Part shown: positions 26,727 to 36,362 of the stretch, piece after piece
How the letters are laid out: every line of letters begins with the position of its first letter
How positions within the stretch are numbered: the first letter of the stretch is position 1
Source: CAVVXX01 sp963707975
GTDB taxonomy: Bacteria > Pseudomonadota > Alphaproteobacteria > Micropepsales > Micropepsaceae
Direction: 5' to 3'
NCBI GenBank assembly: GCA_963707975.1
Contig: OY970177.1
Span: forward strand, 2,294,001 to 2,358,000
DNA length: 64,000 bases
Translations under genes and position numbers: made by a program
Notes under the pieces: generated by a model
Database searches by the model: none
Told to the model about the DNA's origin: nothing
What the model saw: only the letters and a program-made list of their open reading frames with translations

Positions 26727-28040
26727 ATGCGCGTGGCGATGATTGGCACGGGTTATGTGGGGTTGGTGTCGGGGGCGTGTTTCTCCGAATTCGGCCATCA
26801 CGTGGTATGCATCGACAAGGATGCGGCCAAGATTGCCGCGCTTCAGGCAGGCCGCATGCCGATCTTCGAGCCTGGTCTCGATGAAGTCGTCGGCGTCAAT
26901 GTGAAGGCGGGGCGGCTGGCCTTCACCACCGACATGAAGGCCGCCATCCCAGACGCCGACACGATTTTCATTGCCGTGGGCACGCCCAACCGGCGCGGTG
27001 ACGGTCACGCCGATCTGTCCTATGTCTTCGCGGCCGCCGAGGAAATCGGCGCACTGATCGAGCGTTACACCGTGGTGGTGACGAAATCGACCGTGCCGGT
27101 TGGCACCAGCCGCAAGGTGGAAGAAACCATCCACCGCGCCCGGCCCAATGCAGAATTCGACGTCGCCTCAAATCCAGAATTTCTACGCGAGGGTTCGGCC
27201 ATCGAAGACTTCCGTCGCCCCGACCGCATCGTGGTCGGCGCAGAAAGCGAACGCGCGCGCGAACGTTTGCGCGAGATTTATCGCCCGCTTTATCTCAACG
27301 AGACGCCGATGGTGTTCACTAGCCGCGAATCGGCCGAGCTGATCAAATACGCGGCCAATGCTTTCCTCGCCACCAAGATCACTTTCATCAACGAGATCGC
27401 CGACATATGCGAGAAGACCGGCGCCAATGTGCAGGACGTGGCGCGCGGCATCGGCCTTGATGGCCGCATCGGCGCAAAGTTTTTGCACGCGGGTCCGGGC
27501 TATGGCGGCTCGTGCTTTCCCAAGGACACGGTGGCGCTGCTCAAAACCGCCGAACAGGTGGGCGCGCCCATGCGCATTGTCGAAGCGGTAGCGAACGTCA
27601 ACGAGGCGCGCAAAATCCGCATGGCGGAAAAAATCGATCAAGCGTTCGGCGGCGTCAAAGGCAAAACCATCGCCGTGTTAGGCCTCACCTTCAAGCCCAA
27701 CACCGACGACATGCGCGAAGCGCCGAGCCTGGTTATCGTGCCGTGGCTGATGGAACGCGGAAGCCGCGTGCGCGCTTACGACCCGGAAGGCATGAACGAA
27801 GCGAAGAAACACCTGAAGGCCGAAATGTGCACCGATGCTTATGGGGCGCTCGACGGCGCCGATGGCGTGGTGATCCTAACCGAATGGAACGAATTCCGCG
27901 CGCTCGATTTGGCCCTCGTCAAGCGCATGTTAAAGCGGCCGCTGATGGTGGATTTGCGCAATATCTATCGCCCGGGGCAAATGGCGGCGGCGGGATTCAC
28001 CTATATCAGCGTGGGCCGCGCAACGATTGCACCGGGCTAG
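26727..28040 (+). CDS. ugd: UDP-glucose 6-dehydrogenase
   Basis: Oxidises UDP-glucose to UDP-glucuronate with two NAD+. 437 aa. Rossmann start MRVAMIGTGYVGLVSGACFS, VTKSTVPVGTSRKVEE, NPEFLREGSAIEDF, catalytic Cys in GPGYGGSCFPKDTVALLK, and the C-terminal UDP-binding domain (LGLTFKPNTDDMREAPSL). Begins the nucleotide-sugar cluster; its product is the substrate of the epimerase at 28732-29709. The last 35 bases overlap the convergent TPR gene. Confidence 0.96.
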   Translation: MRVAMIGTGYVGLVSGACFSEFGHHVVCIDKDAAKIAALQAGRMPIFEPGLDEVVGVNVKAGRLAFTTDMKAAIPDADTIFIAVGTPNRRGDGHADLSYVFAAAEEIGALIERYTVVVTKSTVPVGTSRKVEETIHRARPNAEFDVASNPEFLREGSAIEDFRRPDRIVVGAESERARERLREIYRPLYLNETPMVFTSRESAELIKYAANAFLATKITFINEIADICEKTGANVQDVARGIGLDGRIGAKFLHAGPGYGGSCFPKDTVALLKTAEQVGAPMRIVEAVANVNEARKIRMAEKIDQAFGGVKGKTIAVLGLTFKPNTDDMREAPSLVIVPWLMERGSRVRAYDPEGMNEAKKHLKAEMCTDAYGALDGADGVVILTEWNEFRALDLALVKRMLKRPLMVDLRNIYRPGQMAAAGFTYISVGRATIAPG

Positions 28041-28722
28041 GCTGGGTGGCGCCGCGCAAGCCCGCTCCACTTTGCAAGACAGCCAACCGTTGGGCCGCGA
28101 GCGCGAATTGGGGATTGACGGCGCAGGCTTGCCGGTAAAAACCAAGGGCTGCCGCCTTGTTGCCCTCAGCTTCCGCAATTTGGCCAAGCCCATACAACGG
28201 ATATTCCGGCGTAGCATTGCCGCTGACGAGCGAAGCCTCGTAATCGTGCCGCGCGTTTTGCAGATCGCCGCGGCGGCGATAGGCGTTGCCGCGATTATTG
28301 AGGGCCGCAGAAAACTCCGGCGCCAGCGCGATTGCGGCCGAATAATCGGCAAGCGCATCATCGGCCCTGCCCAACTCGTCGAGCGCGACGCCACGGTCGA
28401 GAAATGCACGCGCCAGATCTTCACGCGCAAACACCTTAAGCTGGATCGCATCGGTAAAGTCGAGCACCGCTTCCACGTGCTTCCCCGTTTGCTCGTAAGC
28501 CAGGCCCCGGTTTAGCAGCGCGCGGCCGCGCGGCAACCCCGCAAAACCCGGTTTCTGCAAGACCTCGCCATAAAGCCGCACGGCAAGCGCGGCTTCGCCA
28601 TTGCGTAGCGCCTGGTCGGCAATCCTGATTTTGTCGGCGGCTTCATCGGCTATTGCCGTAGCGGCCGCGCAGACCATGAAAATGGCGCAGAAAAACGAAA
28701 GACATGTGCACTTGTATTTCAT
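28006..28722 (-). CDS. Secreted TPR protein
   Basis: 238 aa with an N-terminal signal peptide (LSFFCAIFMVCAAATAIADE) and four or five tetratricopeptide repeats: ALLNRGLAYEQTGKHVEAVL, AFLDRGVALDELGRADDALA, AALNNRGNAYRRRGDLQNAR are clear. Periplasmic TPR proteins act as scaffolds, often for envelope or polysaccharide machinery, which fits the neighbouring sugar genes. It ends inside ugd on the other strand (35-bp overlap) and starts 10 bp downstream of the epimerase gene, so it is probably in that operon. Confidence 0.8.
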   Translation of the reverse strand: MKYKCTCLSFFCAIFMVCAAATAIADEAADKIRIADQALRNGEAALAVRLYGEVLQKPGFAGLPRGRALLNRGLAYEQTGKHVEAVLDFTDAIQLKVFAREDLARAFLDRGVALDELGRADDALADYSAAIALAPEFSAALNNRGNAYRRRGDLQNARHDYEASLVSGNATPEYPLYGLGQIAEAEGNKAAALGFYRQACAVNPQFALAAQRLAVLQSGAGLRGATQPSPVQSLRGPR

Positions 28723-28731
28723 GCCGGGAGT

Positions 28732-29709
28732 TCAAAGCCGATGATATTCGCGGAACCAGCTTACAAAACGCGGTATGCCTTCGGCCAGCGCCGTCGTGGG
28801 CTTAAAGCCGAAATCGCGCGCGGCCCGCGTAATATCCGCGTGCGTTTCGCGCACATCGCCGGGCGGCGCAGTTGTATTTTCGATAATTGCCGTCTTTCCG
28901 GTCGCCTTTTCTATCAGGCCGATCAGCGCGCGAACTTCTTCGGGTTTGCTGTTTCCGAGATTATAAATGCGGTGCGGCGCATGCCCCTTCTCGCCGTGAA
29001 AGGGCGTGTCCACCATGCGCATGACCGCCGCGACGATATCGTCAATCCAAGTGAAGTCGCGCCTGAGTAGCCCGCCACCATAAAGCGGCAGCGGCTGGCC
29101 GCGGAGAATTGCATCTGTGAACAGCCAATAGGCCATGTCGGGCCTGCCCCACGGGCCATAAACGGTAAAAAAGCGCAGCCCTGTCTGCTTCAGGCCAAAA
29201 AGTTCCGAATACGAATACGACATGAGTTCGTTCGCGCGTTTGGTAGCGCCGTAATAGGAAACCGGATGATCGGCGCACATATCCTCGGAAAATGGCGGCT
29301 TGCTGTCATTGCCATAGACCGAACTCGACGAAGCATAGATCAAATGCTGCAACCCTTTCGCCCGCCGCGCGAGCTCCAGCATGTTCTGGTGTCCAACCAG
29401 ATTGGAACGCGTGTAGGCTGCGGGGTCATCGATGGCGAAGCGCACGCCCGCCTGCGCGGCCAAGTGAACTATGACGTCAAAGGTTTCATTTCCAGCGGCT
29501 GCCGCTAGCGCGGCACTATCCGCTATGTCGGCGTGATGAAATTGGAAGCTGCCCTGCCCTTCCAGCCAGGAAAGCCTCGCGCGCTTGACCCCGGGATCGT
29601 AATGGCCCTTCAGCGAATCGATGCCGCGCACCGTATCGCCGCGCGCGAGCAATGCCTTGGTCAGATGGGCGCCGATGAACCCCGCGCATCCCGTAAGCAA
29701 AATCTTCAT
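28732..29709 (-). CDS. NAD-dependent sugar epimerase, UDP-glucuronate 4-epimerase-like
   Basis: Short-chain dehydrogenase-fold epimerase, 325 aa. GCAGFIGAHLTKALLARGD (NAD site), DVIVHLAAQAGVRFAIDDP, SSSSVYGNDSKPPFSEDMC, catalytic YxxxK as YYGATKRANE, and FFTVYGPWGRPDMAYWLFTD, which is diagnostic for the UDP-glucuronate/UDP-galacturonate epimerases. With ugd next to it, the likely path is UDP-glucose to UDP-glucuronate to UDP-galacturonate for surface polysaccharide. Exact substrate is inferred. Confidence 0.88.
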   Translation of the reverse strand: MKILLTGCAGFIGAHLTKALLARGDTVRGIDSLKGHYDPGVKRARLSWLEGQGSFQFHHADIADSAALAAAAGNETFDVIVHLAAQAGVRFAIDDPAAYTRSNLVGHQNMLELARRAKGLQHLIYASSSSVYGNDSKPPFSEDMCADHPVSYYGATKRANELMSYSYSELFGLKQTGLRFFTVYGPWGRPDMAYWLFTDAILRGQPLPLYGGGLLRRDFTWIDDIVAAVMRMVDTPFHGEKGHAPHRIYNLGNSKPEEVRALIGLIEKATGKTAIIENTTAPPGDVRETHADITRAARDFGFKPTTALAEGIPRFVSWFREYHRL

Positions 29710-29801
29710 CCGCTACCGCCTAAAGTGGACCATCCGCCGCGCTTTCGTGTATGGAAGCGGGGCGGGCAAGATTGCCCAAGCTCTGGCCCATCGGTTGGCA
29801 G

Positions 29802-30677
29802 ATGTCCACACCCCCACCCATTCGCAAGGCTGTTTTTCCCGTAGCCGGCATGGGCACGCGCTTTTTGCCGGCCACCAAGGTGTTGCCCAAGGAAATGCTG
29901 CCGGTCGTGGACAAGCCGGTGGTGCAATATGCGGTCGAGGAAGCGCAAGCCGCTGGCATAGAGCAGTTTATTTTTGTCACAGGCCGCGGCAAGCACGTGA
30001 TCGAAGACCATTTCGATCATGCCTATGAACTTGAAACACAGCTTAGTGCGCAGGAGAAAACCAAAGAGCTGAATAGCTTGCTGGAAGGCTTGCCCGATAC
30101 TGGCTCAGTGAGTTTCACCCGCCAGCAGAAACCCCTTGGCCTTGGCCACGCCGTCTGGTCGGCGCGACATATCGTGGGCAACGAGCCATTCGCGGTGCTG
30201 TTGCCGGACGATCTTCTGGTCGGCGAGCCGGGCGCGCTGGCGCAGATGGTTTCGGCTTATCGCGAAATGGGCGGAGGCTTGGTGGTGCTGGCGGAAGACA
30301 AATCATTGGAAGAAGCCAAACGCTATGGCGTGATCAAGCCGGGCGCCACGCTAGGTAATATTACCGAAGTCAAGGACGTCGTCGAAAAACCGGCGAACCC
30401 GCCTTCGACCCTATGCATCATCGGCCGCTACATCCTGCCGCCGCAGATTTTCCCAGAGCTCGAACGGCGCGAACGCGGGGCGGACAACGAAATCCAACTT
30501 ACCGACGCAATGAAACGGCTGTTGGGGCGTGTGCCCTTCCATGCCGTGCGCTCGACCTGCGCGCGCTACGATTGCGGCGACAAGGTCGGTTTTCTGCAGG
30601 CCAACATCGAAGTGGGTTTACGCCGCCCCGATATCGCTCCCGCGCTTAAGGCCATTCTGTCCAAATTGAAGTTTTAG
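29802..30677 (+). CDS. galU: UTP-glucose-1-phosphate uridylyltransferase
   Basis: Makes UDP-glucose. 291 aa from ATG 29802 (MSTPPPIRKAVFPVAGMGTR), chosen because the nucleotide-binding motif begins right after it; an upstream start at 29751 adds 17 residues with no family match. GMGTRFLPATKVLPKEMLPV, FVTGRGKHVIEDHFD, GHAVWSARHIVGNEPFAVLL and IGRYILPPQIFPELE are all canonical. It feeds ugd and galE. Converges with manC (4-bp overlap of the ends). Confidence 0.96.
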   Translation: MSTPPPIRKAVFPVAGMGTRFLPATKVLPKEMLPVVDKPVVQYAVEEAQAAGIEQFIFVTGRGKHVIEDHFDHAYELETQLSAQEKTKELNSLLEGLPDTGSVSFTRQQKPLGLGHAVWSARHIVGNEPFAVLLPDDLLVGEPGALAQMVSAYREMGGGLVVLAEDKSLEEAKRYGVIKPGATLGNITEVKDVVEKPANPPSTLCIIGRYILPPQIFPELERRERGADNEIQLTDAMKRLLGRVPFHAVRSTCARYDCGDKVGFLQANIEVGLRRPDIAPALKAILSKLKF

Positions 30678-32089
30678 GTTCGATTGTAGCGGTCTTCGAG
30701 GCGGACAATGTCGTCTTCGCCGAGATAAGACCCAACCTGCACTTCTATGATGGCTATCGTATCCTTCGTCGGATTTTCGAGGCGGTGCTTAGCGCCTAGG
30801 GGTACAAAAACCGACTCGTTGATTTTGTAATCCCTTGTTTCGTCGCCCACTCTTATGCGCGGGCTTCCCCGCACCACCACCCAATGTTCCGCACGTTTGT
30901 GATGATATTGCAATGAAAGCGCCTGGCCTGGCAGCACTTCGATATATTTTACCTGGAAACCTTCGCCTGATTGCAGCACTTCGTAACTACCCCAGGGCCG
31001 TTCCACTTTGAGCGCTATATCGGCCTCCTTGCGGCCAAGCGCGCGCAGGCCCTCCACAAACGCGCCCACATCGCTATCCCTGCCGCGCGGCACAACAAGT
31101 GTGGCATCCGCATCCGTAATGATGACAAGATCGCGCAGGCCGATAGCGGCCAACAGGCCATGGCCGGAACGCACATATACGCCCTCGCAATCTTCAAGCA
31201 CTGCGTCGCCCTGCACGGCATTGCCGCGTGCATCCTTGGCAGCCAATTGCCACAATGCGCCCCAGGCCCCGATATCGGCCCAAGCGGAATCAAGCTGCAC
31301 GACCACGGCTTGATCGGTTTTTTCCATCACAGCGCGGTCAAGCGCGATCGTGCGGCACGCTTTCATCGCGACTGCATCGAGATGCAGAAAAGCCTCATCC
31401 TTGCGCGCGCTGGAAAGCGCCTTCTCGCACGACGCTAGAATATCCTGGGCATGACGATCGAGTTCCTTCAACATCGCATCCGCGCGAAAGACAAAATTGC
31501 CGGAGTTCCACAGATAATGTCCCTCGGCCAGAAAGCCCGCGGCTGCGGCGGCATCTGGTTTTTCCTTGAAGCTGGTGACGCGATAAACGCCCTCGCTGAT
31601 CGCAGGGCCACATTGGATGTAACCGTACTGCGTTGAAGCGGCGCTTGGCTTCACGCCGAATAATGCGAGATAGCCATCGCCCGCCGCGGTGACTGCGCGA
31701 TCCAGTGCGCGATTAAACGCATTAGGGTCGGCAATGATGTGATCGGCAGCAAGCAGCACGATAATGGCGTCGGGGCTGTGCTGCGCCGTCAGAAGCGCGG
31801 CGATGGCAGCCACCGCTGTCGTCGAGCGGCCTACGGGCTCAAGCACGATTGTCCCGAAGCGGAGCCCGGCTTCACTGAGCGCGCGGCGGGCAGCAAGACC
31901 TTGTTCTTCACCCGTCACCACTATGGGTGGCCGGGCATCAGCACGCTTTGCCAGGAGCGCAGCCGCATCCGCGATCATGGCGTTCTTGCCGACCAGCGGT
32001 AGAAACTGTTTTGGCTTTGCGCCACGCGAGAGCGGCCACAATCGTGTGCCCTTGCCGCCTGCCATGATGACGGGTTGAAGAATGGCCAT
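30674..32089 (-). CDS. manC: Mannose-1-phosphate guanylyltransferase / mannose-6-phosphate isomerase
   Basis: Bifunctional enzyme of GDP-mannose synthesis, 471 aa, the usual length for the type II (ManC/CpsB/AlgA) group. Nucleotidyltransferase start IMAGGKGTRLWPLSRGAKPK then QFLPLVG; C-terminal cupin isomerase domain RPWGSYEVLQSGEGFQVKYI, LSLQYHHKRAEHWVVVRG, and VPLGAKHRLENPTKD. The start lies inside the end of galE, which reads through in another frame. Confidence 0.95.
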   Translation of the reverse strand: MAILQPVIMAGGKGTRLWPLSRGAKPKQFLPLVGKNAMIADAAALLAKRADARPPIVVTGEEQGLAARRALSEAGLRFGTIVLEPVGRSTTAVAAIAALLTAQHSPDAIIVLLAADHIIADPNAFNRALDRAVTAAGDGYLALFGVKPSAASTQYGYIQCGPAISEGVYRVTSFKEKPDAAAAAGFLAEGHYLWNSGNFVFRADAMLKELDRHAQDILASCEKALSSARKDEAFLHLDAVAMKACRTIALDRAVMEKTDQAVVVQLDSAWADIGAWGALWQLAAKDARGNAVQGDAVLEDCEGVYVRSGHGLLAAIGLRDLVIITDADATLVVPRGRDSDVGAFVEGLRALGRKEADIALKVERPWGSYEVLQSGEGFQVKYIEVLPGQALSLQYHHKRAEHWVVVRGSPRIRVGDETRDYKINESVFVPLGAKHRLENPTKDTIAIIEVQVGSYLGEDDIVRLEDRYNRT

Positions 32090-33091
32090 GACTGAAATTT
32101 TGCCTGCGGATTGCGTTTGCGGTCAGACGCTCTTCCCAAGCATAGGCCGAGGCGATGATCTCATCCAGACTGTCATACTCGGGCCGCCAGCCCGGTTCGC
32201 GCTTGAGGCGCGTGGGGTCCGCGATGAGCGCCGGCGGATCGCCGGGGCGGCGCGGCGCCACGCGTACAGGTAGCTTGCGGCCCGTCACGCGTTCCACGCC
32301 CGCCAGAACCTCTCGCACGCTCCACCCTCGCCCATAACCGCAATTGAGCGTGAGCGACTTGCCGCCAGCCAGCAGGTAATCGAGCGTTAGCAGATGGGCG
32401 CGGCAAGATCGGCAACATAGATGTAATCGCGCACGCCCGTGCCATCGGGTGTAGGGAAATCGGTGCCGAAAATTTCGATAAAGGGCATGCGCTTCAGTGC
32501 CACCTGGCAGGCGCGCTTAATCCGGTGCGTGGCGCGCGGGCTCGATTGACTGGCGCGGCCCTTGGGATCTGCGCCCGCGACGTTGAAATAACGCAAGCTG
32601 ATAGTGTGCAAGCCATGAGCGCGTGCGGTGTCTGCCAGCATCCATTCGGTCATTAGCTTGGAGCGGCCATAGGGATTGGTAGGTTGTGGAGGCGTCGTTT
32701 CCGGCATGGCGGTAAGCAGTGGCGGGCCATAGACCAGCGCCGTTGAGGATAAGATGAAGTTTATTACGCCTTCCGCGACACGGGCTTCGATAAGGGCACG
32801 CGAGGCAAGCGTGTTGTTGGCATAATAGAGCAGCGGTTTTTCCACCGACTCTGGCGCCACGATTGAGCCTGCGCAAAGAATCACCGCGTGTGTATGTTCT
32901 TCGCGCAGCACGCGCTTCATCAAGCCTGCATCGCCCACATTGCCTTCGATGAAGCTTGCGCCTTGTGGCAAAGAGCCGCGCACGTTGGCTGAAAGATCGT
33001 CGACGATGACGACCTTATCGCCGTGGTCGAGAAGCGCCCGCGTGATGTGGCTGCCGACATAGCCAGCGCCACCGGTGACAAGAATGGACAT
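31938..33091 (-). pseudogene. galE: UDP-glucose 4-epimerase, broken by a one-base deletion
   Basis: Interconverts UDP-glucose and UDP-galactose. The N-terminal 230 residues (MSILVTGGAGYVGSHITRAL, STALVYGPPLLT, NPYGRSKLMTEWML with YxxxK as YGRSK, RYFNVAGADPKGR, GVRDYIYVADLAA) run from 33091 to a stop at 32387. Near 32395 a base is missing; the next frame continues with HLLTLDYLLAGGKSLTLNCG, YGRGWSVREVLAGVERVTGR and YDSLDEIIASAYAWEERL, the normal end of GalE. That frame then lacks a stop until 31938, about 50 codons inside manC, so a second small error or natural overlap is possible. Expected normal length is about 336 aa. Confidence 0.82.
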
Positions 33092-33186
33092 CTCAACTGT
33101 TCTCTGATAGCCCCGGCGAATAATGCCTGGCAGGAATGAACGCGCTGTAAAGGAACCAGACCCAAGGCGGCGTTAGGCAAAAAAAC

Positions 33187-33233
33187 TGGTGAGCCCGGAT
33201 GGGATCGAACCATCGACCCTCTGATTAAAAGTC
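33187..33233. repeat. Left attachment site (tRNA-Lys 3' fragment)
   Basis: 47 bp identical to 53913-53959, spanning the CCA end, T arm, variable loop and anticodon-stem 3' side of tRNA-Lys. The sequences diverge right after 33233 (CCGTATC here, AGATGCT in the tRNA), so this copy has no 5' half and is not a functional tRNA. Confidence 0.93.
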
Positions 33234-33412
33234 CCGTATCTATACTATTCAATACTGCGCTTCTTTGCGCATTGTTAAGCACAGATCAAGTTTAACCCTA
33301 GACTACAGCTTGCTTTTCTTTGAGTAGCGTTCCACATTTTTCTCCGGGGACACGCGCGGCTGAGTAGCACATTTTGTGCGTCACCCGTGTCCCGATGCGT
33401 AGGAGCTGAGTG

Positions 33413-34759
33413 ATGGACCGCGAGGCGAATAAATCGAAAACACGAGTTACGACGGCAAGGCGAGTTCGCTTCACGCCCGCCGTACTGGAGATGAAGGCGC
33501 CTCAGAAAGGCCGCGTCGAGCGCCGCGACGATTTATCTCCGCTCTGGCTGAGAGTGACAGCGACCGGCGACCGGAGCTTTGCAGTCCGCGTTCGGATCGG
33601 AGGGCAAACGCAGCCTGCGCGCATCACCTACCCTGCGCGTGCCCATATCAGCACCCTCGCCGCTGCGCGAGAATGGGCCGTCAAGACCGATGAACAGTGC
33701 CGACTCGGAATAGACCCGCGCGAAGAGAGACGCGCCGTGGAAGCCTCACAAGCTACGCAGCAGAAGGAAGATGAGCACCACGGTTTCGAGAAAGTTGCCG
33801 AGGCATTTCTTGCCACGAAAGGTGCTTTCAAAAAGAACGCACGAGGCTGGAAGCCGCGCACACGCGACGGATATGAGCGCACGATTAACTCGCGCCTCGT
33901 GCCGCGGTGGGAGGGCCGCACCATTCACAGCATCACACGCGATGAGGTTGCCGACTACTTGACCGAAATCGCAGATGCTACCCCAGTCGCCGCCAACCGG
34001 GTGCTTGCGGTCCTGAGCGCTCTTATGGGCTGGTATCAGACTCAGCGGGGCAGCAAATTCACTTCGCCCATCGTGCGGGGCATGTCCCCTACAGAAGAGA
34101 CGGCCCGCGACCGTATCCTGAGCGATGAAGAACTCCGCCTTGTTTGGCACGTCGCCGGCAAGACGGGGACGCTCGGCGGCATCGTGCGGATGCTGTTGCT
34201 GACGGGTGCGCGCAAGGGCGAGGTCGCCGCGATGCGCCATTCGCAGATCGGCAAGGACGGCATATGGACACTCCCCGGCGAGCTGACCAAGAACCGCGAA
34301 CCGCTCCACCTGCCCCTCTCGAAAGACGCGTTCAACGTGATCGCCGCCCAGGACCGGGTCGATGAGCAGGACATCGTCTTTTCGATTGGCGGCAAGTGCG
34401 AGTTCAAGAACTGGGGTCACAGCAAGGCCGATTTCGACAAGCGCATCCTACGCCGCCTCAAGGCCCAGGCGCGGGCAAATGGCGATGATCCAAGCGAAGT
34501 AAGGCCGTTGCTGAACTGGCGGCTCCATGACCTTCGGCGCACGGCGCGCAGCCTCATGGCTCGCGCTAAGGTGCGGCCCGACCATGCCGAGCGCGTGCTT
34601 AATCATAAAATCGGCGGCGTTGAGGGCACCTACGACCGTCATAGCTACGTAGATGAGAAGCGTGATGCGCTTGAGCGGTTGGCACGGTTGCTGCGCCAGA
34701 TCATCGACGGCGAACCGGCCAAGGTTGTGCAGTTCCCCGCGAGGAGCGCGGCGGAGTGA
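33413..34759 (+). CDS. Tyrosine-recombinase integrase
   Basis: Catalyses site-specific integration and excision, here at the tRNA-Lys 3' end. 448 aa from ATG 33413 (GTG 33410 is also possible). N-terminal arm-type DNA-binding domain like DUF4102 (DLSPLWLRVTATGDRSFAVR), core-binding domain (RTRDGYERTINSRLVPRWEG), and catalytic domain with Arg in LLLTGARKGEVAAMR (about 267), HDLRRTARSLM (about 372), second His in RVLNHKIGGVEG and nucleophile Tyr in TYDRHSYVDEKRDAL (about 407). All expected catalytic residues are present, so it looks functional. The next gene overlaps it by four bases. Confidence 0.95.
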   Translation: MDREANKSKTRVTTARRVRFTPAVLEMKAPQKGRVERRDDLSPLWLRVTATGDRSFAVRVRIGGQTQPARITYPARAHISTLAAAREWAVKTDEQCRLGIDPREERRAVEASQATQQKEDEHHGFEKVAEAFLATKGAFKKNARGWKPRTRDGYERTINSRLVPRWEGRTIHSITRDEVADYLTEIADATPVAANRVLAVLSALMGWYQTQRGSKFTSPIVRGMSPTEETARDRILSDEELRLVWHVAGKTGTLGGIVRMLLLTGARKGEVAAMRHSQIGKDGIWTLPGELTKNREPLHLPLSKDAFNVIAAQDRVDEQDIVFSIGGKCEFKNWGHSKADFDKRILRRLKAQARANGDDPSEVRPLLNWRLHDLRRTARSLMARAKVRPDHAERVLNHKIGGVEGTYDRHSYVDEKRDALERLARLLRQIIDGEPAKVVQFPARSAAE

Positions 34760-35514
34760 CAGAAAATCTGGCCTCACTGGTAGACCACTACGAGGCGATG
34801 CTGAAGCGCGAGGTGATTCTGTACGAGACTCGCCGCGCGCAAATCGCGAAAGTTAATGCGCCAGCTAGGCTCTTGGAGTTCGATGCGCAATTCCGTGAAC
34901 GCTTTGGGGAGACCAAAAAACAACTAATGGGAGAATTTGGGCGCGAGCTTTCCAAACTTGCTGCCAAGCGTGAGCGGCAAATCGTGCACGACGCGGTACA
35001 TGAGGCAATCGAGAAAGGGCTCATCAAACTACCGGACGATGAAGTATCGGGTGCGCCGCCGTTGGATGCGATGAATGAGCAGGTCCAGATGTACATGCAC
35101 CGCCATTCTGAGACGATTGATAAACTTATGCCGTTGACACCGTCCAAACGTTGCGAGCGCCTAACCGCAGAGGCAAAACGGTTTGACAAGTTGAAGACCT
35201 GGCGCGCCCGCGATCCCGAGCTGAGCGCTATTTGGGCCGCATACTACCGACACCTGGCCGCTACTGAGAAGCCGTGCAAGCGAGGCCGCAAACAGAATGA
35301 AACCGCTCTCAGCCTGGAGCGTGCCTTCGTTAACTTCTACTTGCCCACACTTCGCCGCCCGCTGAGCGACTTCAGCGTGGTCCTGAAGTGCCGAGAAGAA
35401 TCTGAGCTGTTTCACGCGATCGCGTCTACCGTATTCGGACTCGATGTCAGCAAGAATGGACTCTACAAAGCGGTTCGCAACTGGGTAAGGCGGAACAAAA
35501 AACCGGTCAATTAG
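34756..35514 (+). CDS. Hypothetical protein coupled to the integrase
   Basis: 252 aa from GTG 34756, overlapping the integrase stop (GTGA). Highly charged and helical in the N-terminal half (LVDHYEAMLKREVILYETRR; FGRELSKLAAKRERQIVHD), probably coiled coil, followed by a folded C-terminal half with a basic end (FGLDVSKNGLYKAVRNWVRR). No signal peptide or membrane segment. Coupling to int suggests a role in integration, excision or regulation, but no family is recognised. Confidence 0.7.
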   Translation: MTENLASLVDHYEAMLKREVILYETRRAQIAKVNAPARLLEFDAQFRERFGETKKQLMGEFGRELSKLAAKRERQIVHDAVHEAIEKGLIKLPDDEVSGAPPLDAMNEQVQMYMHRHSETIDKLMPLTPSKRCERLTAEAKRFDKLKTWRARDPELSAIWAAYYRHLAATEKPCKRGRKQNETALSLERAFVNFYLPTLRRPLSDFSVVLKCREESELFHAIASTVFGLDVSKNGLYKAVRNWVRRNKKPVN

Positions 35515-35584
35515 TCCCAGATTCGCCGGTCTGTTTATCCCGCGCTATTTCACCCTGAGACTGAGCAAACTCACGGGTGATGTG

Positions 35585-35779
35585 ATGCGTGAATATCTAA
35601 GCAAGAGAATGGTGGCCGCACGCCTCCGCGTGCATCCAGCTACGATTGATCGGCTGGTGCGGCAGGGTCGTTTTCCGCGCCCCCGCAAACCCGGCGGCCC
35701 AAAGGGTACCTGCCGTTGGCCTGACGATGAGATCGAAGCGTGGGAGCAGGCTGAGCTTACGGCGGCCGGCGATGAATAA
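35585..35779 (+). CDS. AlpA-like excisionase/regulator
   Basis: 64-aa MerR-like winged-helix protein: LSKRMVAARLRVHPATIDRL (helix-turn-helix), VRQGRFPRPRKPGG, then RWPDDEIEAWEQAEL. This is the pattern of AlpA/excisionase proteins of integrative elements (R-x-G-x-FP-x-P and W-x-x-x-E-I-x-x-W). Family role: directionality factor or transcription regulator of the integrase. Start at ATG 35585 (GTG 35582 adjacent). Overlaps the next gene by 8 bases. Confidence 0.85.
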   Translation: MREYLSKRMVAARLRVHPATIDRLVRQGRFPRPRKPGGPKGTCRWPDDEIEAWEQAELTAAGDE

Positions 35780-36362
35780 TCATGGCAAAATCATCAGGCG
35801 AAACATCGAAACGATTGAGCGCGTGATGCGCGAAGGCCGCGCCGGCCATATCGCAGTGCGGTACCCTGAAACCGCCGTGTGGCTTATTTTCAGGGTCGAT
35901 CAAAATGCCGCGCGCGAGATTATCGCCACGTATCTCGATTGGCGTGTTTCCGAAATCCGGCGCACACGCCGCGAGGGCGGTAGACTTTCTAGGTATGAGA
36001 AACGACTCCTGAAATGGTGGCGAACGCAGGTACCGCATTTTTATAATTGGGTCGCGACGCCAGATGGGCGACATTTTTTGCTGCCGCTGCGCGCGAACTA
36101 CACGCATTGCTCCTCGCCGCCCGAATGGAGGGAGCTTGCCGCCCATCCTTCGGCTTACAATGTGGGCTGGATAGTTCCTTCCCTTGCGATTGAGGAAGGA
36201 TACGGGTCCGGAATTATTTGTTTCAGCCGCAGTCTCGATGACGAAAATACCTTTTGCTGGCGGCTCACTAGACTAGACATTATCGACAATCAGTTTTGGG
36301 AAAGGCGTGTTGCCAAGAATTGTCGTGTGCGGCCACGCGTGATTTATGGTGGCATATCATGA
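35772..36362 (+). CDS. Hypothetical protein of the replication module
   Basis: 196 aa from ATG 35772, inside the end of the AlpA-like gene; its stop overlaps the next start (ATGA), so it is part of a tightly coupled operon. Soluble, mixed alpha/beta, rich in Trp and Arg (AVRYPETAVWLIFRVDQNAA; EKRLLKWWRTQVPHFYNWVA). No motif I recognise. The position between AlpA and the TOPRIM/ATPase pair suggests a replication or control accessory. Confidence 0.65.
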   Translation: MNNHGKIIRRNIETIERVMREGRAGHIAVRYPETAVWLIFRVDQNAAREIIATYLDWRVSEIRRTRREGGRLSRYEKRLLKWWRTQVPHFYNWVATPDGRHFLLPLRANYTHCSSPPEWRELAAHPSAYNVGWIVPSLAIEEGYGSGIICFSRSLDDENTFCWRLTRLDIIDNQFWERRVAKNCRVRPRVIYGGIS

